Shown: positions 46,394 through 58,500 of the stretch, one piece after another | Numbering within the stretch: the first letter of the stretch is position 1 | How the letters are laid out: each line of letters begins with the position of its first letter | DNA from: Luscinia megarhynchos | Taxonomy: Eukaryota; Chordata; Aves; Passeriformes; Turdidae | Reading direction: 5' to 3' | DNA length: 64,000 nucleotides | Assembly: GCA_034336665.1 (NCBI GenBank) | Contig: JAPFBE010000002.1 | Span: 79,614,905-79,678,904 of the forward strand | The notes under the pieces: generated by a model | Seen by the model: the letters and a program-made list of their open reading frames with translations, nothing else | The model's database searches: none | Told to the model about the DNA's origin: nothing | Program-made: the position numbers and the translations under genes

Positions 46394-49300
46394 CTTTGCA
46401 TTCAGGTTCTTGAGCATCGTAATAGAAGGGTTTATCAAATGATCTACCAAAGAATAACACCAAGGGCTGCTTTGGAGCAACCCCTCCTAGCCTTGGAAGG
46501 AAAGTTCTCTCCACACTGTCCACTATTTGTGGACAAATATTTACTTCTGTTTTGGTCCTACCCTTAGTCTCCATGAGACTTGTGTTACACAACATTGCTG
46601 CTAAAGTGAAAAATGTATTTCTGTCTGCCAGAACTTCAACCGCTGTTACTGCAGTAGGAGAAGTTGGGAAGAGCTTACTCCTCTGGGAGATGGTCTAGGG
46701 CAATAGAGTGTCAGTGTGCAGTGGGTCTGTACAGCAGGCTTCTGCAGAAAGCCATCTTTGTAATGCTCTGTGCCAGTCCTGAGTGTGAGTCTCACTCTGA
46801 GGGGCTGAGAAAGCAGAGCCCTGCCTGCCCCTCCTCACAGCGGTGAGAACACTGCAGTGAGAGTGATTGTGAAAGGTAGATATAATATAGATATAGTTCC
46901 TTTCATCATTCATTTGTCATCTTTACAGACCCCTCCTTTCTGCTAATAAGTGCATTTTCAGATCCTGAGTTATGGATTATCAGCTTTTAAGCTCTGAAAC
47001 CAAGTTTTATTTTAACAGGTTTTAAAGCTCTGACATCTGATTCTTCAGTGGGGCCAGAGTCAGAAAGCCAAACAAGTCAGAGCAGAGCCCTTTCTGCAGA
47101 GATGTTGTTTTGTGGTTAATGGAAACAGCAGAGCTTGCAGTACATGGGTACTGTCCTGGCCAAGTTCTACATCTTGTTAAAGTCAGTGGTGGAGGAGAAG
47201 AAAATCACCTGATCTCTAGAAAGCTTCAGCTCACTCTTCAGAGTCTATTTTAGAAACACTGCAAAAGTAAACTCAGCACACTTTAGTACCAAGATCTCAA
47301 TCTTGAATGAGGAATTTAAGGGTAGTGAATTTTGGAACAGAATTAAATTTTACAGCATGAGAAATCATGCTGAAATAAAAGCTTGAATAAGTGCTCCCTT
47401 TTCCATGAGCCTTGTCTGACTGGGAAACAAGTTCTCTGTCGTTTTTAGGGAGAGTCACTTAAGACTGATATCTAACCATCTTCTCTAAGCAAACAACATT
47501 TTACAAGAATAGGTAATTAATTAAATCTAATTTTAAAATTAATTTAAATTTATAACTCATTTAGTCCTGGGTTTGCTTACAAGAAGGCAGGGGAAACAAA
47601 ATTCATTTTGTTTGTCTTTTTCATTTTGATTCCTGTGGGCTAATTGCATTGGAGAGTCTGAAGTAATTCAAGTAGTACCAGGAGCACAGTGGCTGAAAAG
47701 CATCATATTTCACAGACAAGGAAGAAATTCACTCTAGACTTGAGTCTTGAGGGTGGAAAACCAGGCGAAATTCATGGGAGCCACTCCACTATAAACATCT
47801 TGACTTGTGTCTGTGCAGTAATAGATATTACAGGTTTTTAAAAAATAGATACTAAATTTGAAAATGTCTTTCCTCTTTTTGAAGAGAGCAGTTGTTCTCT
47901 GATTCAACTGAACTAAAGTAAACAAAGTATGTCAATGAGAAGGTAGATCAGAAGTGTTATTAAATAATTTAATATTTGTACCAACTCCCAGTCTGGGATT
48001 TAAGTGAAAAATATATTTTAAAAAGAGCTATTACATTGAAGTCAAAGTATGTAGATGAAGCATTGGTTTACTTTTTAAGGGAAATATCCCATATCTTAAT
48101 AGATTTATTGACTCTAAATACTTTTGTAAAGTACTTTGTGAAAGCTGAAAGTGGCTGAAAGAGAAACTGTAGTGTTCTGGTATCTGACAGTGCCAGAAAT
48201 ACAAAATATTGTTAAAGCAGAGCTTTGGTTTCTAAAACATTGCTACTTTATTTTTTTTCAACTAGGAATAGCAAAAGAACACATTTAACTCACTCTCTGG
48301 AAGTCAGTATCTCTAACTGTTCTGAAAGATAATCTGACATGACTTAAAATTCCATGCCTTGTTTCTGCACCAAAATTGATCAACTCTATTTGGTGAAGAT
48401 TTCTGCCAAACCAATGCGTAAATGATTGTCTAACCAGAAACACTTTGCAAAAAAATTTGGTTTAAAAGTTCAGATTACCCTTGGAATCTCCCTTGCAGTA
48501 AATATAGAGACTTTCTGTTGATGTTAAATGCATCATTGTAGCTGAACTTGCTGGGCAGGTGGCAAAATCTTCTGAACTTCTGTCTGTATGAGATGTGTTA
48601 TGTGAACTCTTTAGAATGAAGCAGGCTCTGACACTAAACATGATCTAAGCATCTCTGACGTCTTTACTTCAGGCTTAAGTTTCTTGCAAACCTTCCTGCA
48701 TCTGGTTAGTACAGCTAACATGTGTCTGTGTTAGTTCTGTACATCCTCTGTAGACCTAAAGCCACCAGCCAAGAAAAACAACTTTGTGCTTTATCACTTG
48801 CACTTCTCTTCACTATGAGGCCCTTGAGTGATGCTTGGCTTTTGGGTATGGGTGAAAAGAGAGGAGTTCAGAACAAATTTGTGAGGCACATGAAGAGATA
48901 CTCTTGTGACTTCTCAGCCTGCTGACATTAATCTCAGACAACTTGCTAAAATAACATCTTGACTGATAAACACAAGCCCTGGAAATTATGTGGCTTCTAT
49001 TCACTACAAAATTCAAACTGGAATTTCTAGCAAAAGGATTTCTAGGATGGACAGGTTTCTAATTTAAAGTGAGCAGACTGGTGACTATAAATAGTCCAAT
49101 GGTACATGGTGCTGAATGACCAAGCAAGCACACTGTGGTCTTTATATGTATGAAGTAAACTCAGTACTCTGCCTTTTGATTACACAAAGAGCATCCCTAT
49201 CTTCAGCAATATACTAACTAATCATACACTTAACTGAAAGAAGGAGCTGATAGAAGTCCTCCTCTCTCAATGATCCAAATATCCTGTTTCTCAATGTTCC

Positions 49301-52029
49301 AAATACCTTACTTCCCCCAGGGTTTCACTAATACTGGAATTCATTTGCAAACAGAATCCTAGTAATAAGCCTTGCCACCAAATGCTATTTGCAGCAAAGC
49401 AAATATCCATAATAAAATATAGAGAACTAACCAAATTCTAAAAGGGAATAAAATTTATGACAAGTTAAAAATAGCAACTTTATGGAGTTCAGATTTATCT
49501 AGTGATGTAAATCAATTCAATTTAGTAGGATTATGTGTCAAAAATACAGCTTAATACATCTAGGTTTACCAAATGTTGGTACTTACCAAAGACCTAATCT
49601 TTCGTTAATTTTCCTGATGTGTATTAACAAATTCTGTATTATTGCAAGATATTTCTTGTGTATATTCTATGTAGAATGGTGCATAAATAAAATCTTGATC
49701 TTTCTCTTGAGTTAGCTCCCTATTTATTTCTGCTTTATTTGTGTGATGACACAGAATGCTGGCAGCAATATAGATAAACGGCAACATATTTCTCTAAATA
49801 ATGAAAACAAATGTGTGTCATTTGCAGCAAAGAAAAGCCCTTTTTTATGATCTTACTTTAATTTTTAAAAAATTATATGTGTTTACTGACATTTATCTGA
49901 GACAGAGAGAACTGTTTGAAAGGACACACGTAGAGAGCTGAGTGATGTTCAGTGACAGCAGGTGCTCAAGGGGTCCCCTGCAAAGGAGTGGTGTCCATGC
50001 TGGAATAATCCCTCTGCCCAATTCCACCTCTTTGCTGCAAAACCTACGTGGTGTTTCCAGGAACCATGCCCATGTCCCAGATCAGTGATTAAAGGCTGGT
50101 TGCATGTGCTGGGAAATGGAAATCTTCTGTTATCCTTTTCAGTTCAACAAGTCGTTCTTGGCATCTGTTGAAAGGAGTTGGTGGGTTCTGACCAGGGTGA
50201 AAAGCAGCTTACAAAGCAGATGGATGCAGTGGGCTGAGCAGGAGGAGGAATAATGTGTTAATGTGCTCCTCACAAGGGATGTGAGCACCACGGCAACCTG
50301 TACAGAAGGCTGTAACAAGGTTTCAGAAAAGTGATGTTTCTTTTGATTAAGAGCTGAATCTGAGGGTTCTGACACTGGAAAGGAGCTGAATAGACATGTT
50401 TCTGTCTGTCCTACTTATGAGAAACAACTTTATCTAATGTCATGAGTAAAGCTGACAGGGAGCCAGGATTTCTTTGGTTGTAAATTCAACTCCACCTCTA
50501 AGCTGGTTAACAGAGGTAGCTTTCTGACTCTGCCACATAATAGTAAGATGGAAATAGGATCTGTGATATAGACAAGGGCTTGGACCATAATGTATTCACA
50601 GTGACTAAATAGCCCCTAATTTGCAGTCTCCTGGTTGTCCTTTGACAGCTACACACTCTGCCAGCCAAGCTGAAACCCTGGTGAGACTTATTAGTGTCTT
50701 CCAGTTGCTATCTGTAGTGGTGGGGCCCATCTCTACCCACAAAACCCCAGAGGTGCTTGGGGAGGCAGTGTCAGGCCCCAGGAGCAAGGCTGCCCTCCCT
50801 GAGGCTGGTGTGAAGCCTGCTCTGCACTGTCCTCTCCCCACCCACGGGCAGAGTGCAGCCTGAGAGGGCAGCTGAAGCCCACAGAGAGGGTCCTGTCCTG
50901 CTGCACCAGGAACATCCCAGGGAAGTGATGCCTCTGAGATGCCACCCTGGAGCTGCCCCCAGGAGAGGGCACTCCCTCGCTGTGTCTGACCCCTCTGTGG
51001 CACTCTGTCAGTCCTGAATAGCAGCATGGATGGATTGCTCTATGCTGTGTGCCCTGCCAAGCAGCCTACTCCACTCCTGCCTGCCCCTCCAGAGCTGCCT
51101 GCAGGGACCAGCTGAAGGTCTGGCAGCCTGGCTCTATTACCTAGCAGTGGTACAAGCAGATATCTGCCTCCTACATGGGATGTGACAGCCTTACACCACG
51201 CTCACAGCACCAGCTTTTACTTCCCTGTCACTTGGGCTGGTGGGATTACTAATAGCTGCAAGGCAAACTTCACCTGCTCCTTGAGTGTTAAAAGCCTGGT
51301 GCCTTTAGGAGGTTAGATACTGTCTGACGTGCTGCCCTGTGCTACTTGGTTAGATTTTTATTCTGCAGTGATACAGGCAATAATCAGCAGTACAGCTACT
51401 TCATAGCTTCAATCTTTCACCACTTATCTTCTCCCAGAAAAACAATTTGCACATCTTTGCTCAGCTGATTTCCCCAAACTTACCTGAGGGCCTTATCTGT
51501 GTTAAGTCAATACAGCACAATATGAAAATTTAAACAGAAAGACGCTTTCCTTGCTATTTAATTTGAGACAGGGGAAAGGAGGGTTATTAGATAATTTGCA
51601 GGACTCCAATTGGAGGGCAAATCAATTCTTGATTCATGGTTCATGGTTCAGCAGCAATGTATAAATTCTGCCTAGCAACATGTAAAACTGTTGATAAAGC
51701 TGAAAAGCCAGTGGAAGGCTAGTGATGGGTTTCAAGGTGTGGGAGAAATCAGAGTCAGGTTGTTAGGTTATCACCTATGCTTAGCAGAACACTCTTCTGA
51801 AAAGATTACAGTGTTTTTCTTTTGTTTTATCAAATATGATTACATCTAACAAATCACAAACATGCCTATACACATAGGCCTCTCTTCTTCTGCTTCTCCT
51901 GAATGAAGGGTTGATTATTTTTTCTTAGCCAGTCTGCTCTTTCTTGTTACTCCCTACAGTTAATGAACTCTAAGCAAGAACCTTGTGGTGCCTGAAGAGG
52001 AAGCTTTGTGTGAGCCCTGGAGACTGGAG
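46394..52029. other. Intergenic, no recognised gene
   Basis: AT-rich to 50 kb. It includes a nearly pure A/T stretch at 47513-47563 and a two-copy imperfect 24-bp tandem at 49265-49309. A GC-richer patch follows at 50.6-51.1 kb, where frames overlap on both strands, and then AT-rich sequence at 51.2-51.8 kb with a conserved-element look. Confidence 0.45.
49265..49309. repeat. Two-copy imperfect 24-bp tandem repeat
   Basis: 'tctcaatgatccaaatatcc' recurs 24 bases later as 'tctcaatgttccaaatacct'. Confidence 0.6.
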
Positions 52030-52590
52030 CATTGCCAGCAGGGAAGGGAGGGGATTGTCCTGCTCTGCCCAGCACTGGGCAGCCTCACCTTGGATGCTGT
52101 GTGCAGTTTTGGGCACCACAATATGAGAAAGACATAAAGCTTGTAAAGAATTCCCAGTGGAATTCTTTTATGAGGATGGTGAAGGACCTTGAGGGAAGCT
52201 GAGTGAGAAGTAGCTGAGGTCACTTGGTCTGTTTGCCTGGAGAAGAAGAGACTGAGGGGAGATCTCACTGCAGCTACAACTTCCTCATGAGGGGAAGGGC
52301 AGACACTGATCCCTTCTCTGTGGTGATCCATGACAGCACCCAAGGGAATGGCCTGAAGTCAGGGGAGGTTTAGCTAGGAAAAAATTCTTCACACAGAGAG
52401 TGGCTGGGCACTGGAACAGCTCCCCAGAGAAGTGGCCACAGCATCAAAGCCTGACAGAGTTCAAGAAGTGCTTGGACAATATCTCAGGTACATGGTGTGA
52501 CTCTTGGGAATGGTTCTGTGCAAGGTCAGGAGTTGGACTTGATGATCCTTTTGGGTCCCTTCCAACTCATCTTATTCTGTGATTCTGTGA
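52030..52590 (+). mobile_element. CR1 LINE, 5'-truncated, with intact 3' terminus
   Basis: This is the 3' end of an avian CR1 retrotransposon: the decayed C-terminus of the reverse-transcriptase ORF2, then the 3' UTR. Recognisable steps are 'cagttttgggcaccacaata' near 52105, 'gtttgcctggagaagaagag' near 52235, 'cactggaacagctccccaga' at 52410 and 'gttggacttgatgatcc' at 52532. It finishes with the diagnostic ATTCTGTGATTCTGTGA (52574-52590). The remnant C-terminus can be read as GHWNSSPEKW followed by EFKKCLD in the frame ending at 52582. Other parts carry stops and deletions. No target-site duplication is expected for CR1, and the element cannot move. Confidence 0.93.
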
Positions 52591-55500
52591 AAATAACCAG
52601 TATTCTTCCCACTGTGCCAGGCATCACAGTCAATCTTCAGAACACTGTACATCTGTTGACATTTCATATACGTACTTTTACTTCCTTCATTTGCAGGTAA
52701 AACTGAACATCAGTCCTGAGTGGTTAGAGTTTCTGCCAATAATGGGTTAAATCCCCCCCTTTTTTTTTTTCTTTTTTAAATTGAGTGGCTATTTAACTGT
52801 AACAGCAACCTAAATCTATTCATTTGTTCATTTATTAATCAGTGGGGCTGCTCAATTGATCAGATTAAAGTAGTTTTAATTATTCAGAACTTCTTATAGG
52901 GAGAAATGAGTATGAACAAAATAGAGGCATAAGCTCCACTCCTTATTCATCTTGATTGGCTTTCTCCACATGGTCTAGGGGGATAGTACATGTGTCTGTC
53001 TCTTCCCAAGGGTGTACTTTGGGAGGTAATGTAAGAGATACCTTTGGCAGAAAACTCCACACATTCCCCTGGATTCACCAGACATGCTTGTGTCCAGCAA
53101 CTCATCTGTTTTGTCACCAAGTGTAACAGGGCACCTCAGCCCCCTCCCTCCCCACCAAAGCTTATCTGTTTGTTAACTGGTCAGATAACTCAAACAGGAT
53201 GAACTGTCTTGTAGTGAATTACTTTGTGTCGTGGGGTTAACACTGGTCTGGCATCTCCCAACTGTCAGTGAACATCTTAATGTTGAAGTGAGATCTGGCA
53301 AAATAAACTGGATTTCTGACTGACATCCACTCACTTTACAACCATAAAAGCCACACCAAGCTTTCACAAAGTAGAAATCTTCTAGGCATTTTCCAGGAAA
53401 TATGTGGAATTTCTCCCATGAGTAAGGATACTGCTTCATGGTTATTCCCCAGGGGTTAAGTGAAGGAATCTGTATACATTATCCTCATTTTGGCAGCAAG
53501 TTATACTCAATCCTTAATCAGAACTATTTCTTTTGCTAGTTTTAATACAGGTACCTTGATATAATGCACTGTTTTATATTAAGGCTATAATCCACTAATA
53601 ATTCTTTAATTTTACACATATAGTAAGTAATTCTGATTAAGATATTTTATCTGTTATCTCTTAGCTATCTAAAAAATAATTCATTTTATAAATAGATCTG
53701 GTTTGCCATTATTAGAACTTGCAAGCCAGAGAGATGCTTTAAATTTAAATTGTTGCCAGAATAGGCTAAGGCAGGGCTTGTCTGAAGCTTCCACTCTTCC
53801 CATGACAGTTATCAACAATGCTTTTGGAAGAGCTTCCCTGGCACCTGCTTGAGATCTAATCCAAAAGCACTATTTGACTTTCTAAACGACCAAACATTAT
53901 TATCTCTGTTTACAAAAATCCCTATTTCCTGTGCACACTTGCAGTTTAATGAGGAAAATGTAGTAAGACAAAGAGCAGCAATATGCTGATACTTCTCCTT
54001 AGGATAGAATATGGCTTAAAAATTCCTTCTATATCTTCGAAGGTAAGAATGTGCCTTGATAATTGGTATACTATTGAAGCAGCTTCAGGATTTTTGTTCT
54101 CAAGTTCATCCCCACAAATAGCCTCCTCATGTTCCAGGCTAAGGTTCACTCCACCACAGGAAACAACCTGCTGATGGCAGACACTGTTAACTGGAGCAGG
54201 AAACGCTTGCTGCTCCTCGTACAGCAGCTGTGGCAAACTGCTTCAGCTATGTGCAGGGCTGCCAGTGACATGCAAACACCCCTGCACCATGGCCTGTCAC
54301 CCACCCAAAATGCTTGATGGCTGCTCAGGAGCTTGAGTCAGAATCTCAGAAGGGTTTTACCTGCTCGAGTGGGTGGTGGGGTTGGCTAAAGGGGCAGTGT
54401 GAAAGAGGGAGAGGAACAGCCCTAGGAGGGACTGGGAGTGTGCCCACTACCTTAACCCTTTCCTCAGCAGCTGGAGCAGAGTGGTTTGCAATAGCACATA
54501 GGACTGATGTTGTCTGTGTGTCTCCTCAAGACATGCACCACCCCACACTGCCCCAGCAGCTGCTTATTCCTTTGCCCTCTCTTGTCCCTCTCCCATCCTT
54601 GGCCCAGCTCTTTCCACAGGTCAGCAGCTGCTTTAATAAGTCTGCACTACAATAAGGCAAAATCCCACCTAAATAAGGAACACAGCTGCTGACAAAGGGA
54701 GGAGAATACATTTATTCTCTGTTTGGAATAGATTTGCCCATATCAAAGGCTTATGGCTCAGCTTTCACTTTTGCTGTCATTACCATCCTCATCTGCACTG
54801 CACAGAGAGGCCCTACAAAGCCCTCCAGAGCTGCTTGCTGAGCCCAGGCAGAGCACACAGCACCCTAAACCAGCCTGACTCCCCACATCCAGCAAGGGGA
54901 ATGCACGGTCTGGCTCGTGTTTGCTTGTCCATGTTCCAGAGGATCAGCAGGACAACTCCTGTTGTAGGAGAGAAATGTGTTAGTGGTTTGCCCTCAAGCA
55001 TTCTGATGAACATAAGCTCACTTAAATGGTGTCAGTCTAGGAAACCTGCAGGCTGGTTTTGTGTAATTTCAATATCCAATTTTGTCTGATAACCTCTTCT
55101 CTCCCTGCAGCCCTTGGGTTCCAAGCTGTGCCTGTCCTTCTGGGCAGTCTGGATGCCCCTGGCAGAGCTGTGGCCAAGGAACAGGGCACTGCTCTGCCCC
55201 CTCCAGCCCACGGCAGGCTGCTGTGCCAGGTGCTGGGCACTGTCCCCTGAGGCAGCACTGGGCAAGGGCCAGGAGAGGGCCTGCTGCTTGGCATGGCCAA
55301 AATGGAGCTGCTGAACATGAGAGTTAAAGAGTATGGACAGCTCCATGCAAGCCCAGAGCAAGCTCTACTTTACAAATTAGTCCAGGTGTCCTTTATTTGC
55401 AGCTACTATGGCTTCTACCTATAGCTGACTGAAATTTCTTGCATAAAAAGTTTCCTTATTAAATTTATCTATTATTTTTTTCCACCGGGAGATGCTAATT

Positions 55501-58500
55501 CAGATGAAAACATTTAAATTTTTTTGGGAAATTTTTGGAAAACATCAGCTTAATTTTAAACATTTACAGCATTAAGCACTTCCAGCTCAGGGGATAAAAA
55601 AAAAATGAACCCCTACAGTCAGAATGTTGTTCCCCTGGTTTGGACTCATTCTTAATTTTCTGAAGAAAAAGGAGATGTTTAATTTACCATTTTTCACTTG
55701 ACATTTCCACTGAAAGAATGTCAGTTTTCCAAATAGCTTTGGTTTTTCTTCTGAGAAATTGTCAGATGTAACTTACAACTTACATTAAACTCTCATCTTC
55801 AACAGACATGATGTAAGATCCTTTAACTGTGAAAGAGGAATAGGTTTTGCCTGAATTACAAATATATTAAAACCACTTTTCTCTTGCTTGGGAATCAAGC
55901 ACTTTATATCTTATTCAGGAAAAAATATCCAACTCACATAACAGAGGCAGGGCTGGCATAGTAACATCATTATTTAGACTTGAGACTACCAAATGGGATC
56001 AATTTTAAGCAATCAATGTCCAGAGCTAATAAATATTGAAAGTGTTTTTAACAACTCATGAATTCCAAATTTTTAGTGCTTTTCATGCAGAACACATGCA
56101 ACTGTGCTTCAGCTGTAAGATTCTTTCCCTGAATGTTGAGGCTGTGCAAAACCAAAGACCCTCAGTATGAATTCTGTATTTCTTAGGTCACACTGTGTCT
56201 TTCATGAGCACACCTCAGCCCAGTGACTTCTCTTTATTTACAGCAGAGATTCTCAGAACCCTCTTATTATCTTTCCACTCCAGCTGAAGCTGTAATCCGT
56301 GGTTGTGAAGACCAAGACTTTCGTTAGTGTAAATTAGACTGGCATACTGCTCTGCTTTTCCTTGTCAAGGGATGGACAAACTTTTCCTCAATTCCCTTTT
56401 CCTCTAACGAGCTCAGAGCAGAGGGGAAAAAACCCCTGAAGGCATTCAGGCCAGCCACACTCCCGGGAATGCTGTTTCCATGCAGATACACTGGGATCTG
56501 GAAACAACAATCTAGCAGCACCAGAAGTGTTTTAACCAGCTTCAGTATCCTGTAATTCCCTCTGCTTAAGACGAATTACTCCAGGGTAAATGTGGCTCCC
56601 AATGTCAAAACAAGCTGGCTGGGTTCTAATATCTACAGACTCTGGAAAAAATAATAAAGGAAAAGCACTTAGAGGAAGATGACGTATACTATGGCGGCTA
56701 CTTTTGCTTAGGAAAAATATCCTAATTTAATCATAATTGATGCGTGCATTTACTATTACTGTATCCTAAAAATCTAGAATGAAAATTGCCCAATTTTTTT
56801 TTTTTTAAATAACAATACCAATGATTTATGGCAAATTTACATAGCCTATAAGACTGCCGTTTCTGGAAAGAGGAGAGAGGATGTAGACATAAGGACAGCA
56901 GGCATAATTTAAAAGGAAAAAATTCAACAGCACAAAAAATCATTACTTTAGGAAAGGGAAGTGGTGCTTCTGAGTATGGGCTGGTTGCAGAATGGGCAAT
57001 GAAAGGACAATGAAGACTGTTGCAGCAGAGGCATTGCTCTTCTGCTTGCCCAAGAGGAAACAGCAGGTTTCTTCAAAAGGTTTGTGTTTAGACCAAACAA
57101 AGTGACCCTGAAAGGGGCCCTGTGAGCAGTCTCTGGTCTTGTGGATCATCCTGCCTTGCTGGAAACACACATCTCAGTTGGCAGCTCCCTGAGGACACTT
57201 CTCCCTAAGACACCAGGCAGTCCTGACATCCTGGAGGGTCTGTGAAAAGGCAGTGGCTTTGCCTTGAAGCCTGGGGTTGGCAGGATCTCTGTCAAAGCTT
57301 TTAAAGCCATCCCCTCTCACTGGCATTGGAAAGGGTTGTCCTGCAAGGACAGCAATTACACAGGCTCCCTGGAGAGCAAAAGGAATTCAGGAACACATTC
57401 CTGGGAGAGCAGGAATTATGGACACCTTCAACCCACCACGGTAACAGCTCAAACCCAACCCCTCTGCAGGCAGGTTTTCCACTGCTGGGGATCTCATGAT
57501 CGCTTGTGCCTGCAGCATTGCATCACTGAGCTGAGCCCATGGGCCAAAGAGCTCATGGTTTAATGTAATGAGACATTACTCTTTCAGCTGCAGTGGAGTG
57601 ATGACCCTTGCATGATGGCAGGACTACTAATCTGCAGAGGGTTTATGTGCAGTTCTAAATCAGATTAACATTTGCTGTGTTTTTGGGTGTTTGGTAATGG
57701 CTTATCATTTCACTTTTGAAAAGGGAACAGAAATTTCTCAGATGAGGGTGATTTCTAAAGAGCATGAAAAGTTACAAACCCAGAGGTGCTATGGGATACC
57801 TCCAGACAATACACTGCCTCAGAAATACTGTACTTCTCTTTTGTATCAAATCCCTTTTTTTGAAAGCAGACTTCAGAGTTTTTGGTGTATCGGATGTATT
57901 GCCAAGACAGTGGACAGTAGATACTACTCACAGCATAAAAAATTTGCCCAATCTACCATCAATAATAACTCTCATCTTGGTTGTGAACAGCAGTGGTTGT
58001 GGTTAATTATTTAGGTTACAAAACCTTCAGCTCAGCTCTTGTCTCTTGAGAATCTTTCTTCTTCTAAATAAAATCTGCTTGGTGATTTTCTGGTCATTGA
58101 TACAGGATTGCCCTTCCAATGGAAAAAAGAAAATGAGTTTTGCAGAGCATTGCTCAGTTCTCAAGACTCAAATACCAATAATTGTGTTTTGCTATTTATA
58201 ATGTGATGTGCTATACAACTGCATGCAGTAAATAGTCAGAGTGAAAGGACACCCAACTAGCTGATGTCCTCTAACAGTTAAAGGTCATGTATTGCAATCC
58301 CACAATGATACTTGCATTTCCCATGGGAATTGAGCAGGCAGTTTGATAAGCTGCTCTGCAAAGCACCCTAAAGCTTTCAGGGGAAGACCATGTTTAATTT
58401 TTGCAGTAATGTTATGATCTCAGGAAATCATAGTCATAGTGAAGCGAGGTGAGAGGGAGCTTTAATCTCACTGCTGAGTAAACAGTTCTGAGAGGGGCTG

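Noticed and set aside
51960..52343. 127-codon minus-strand frame
   Set aside because: It is antisense to the CR1 LINE and has no independent support.
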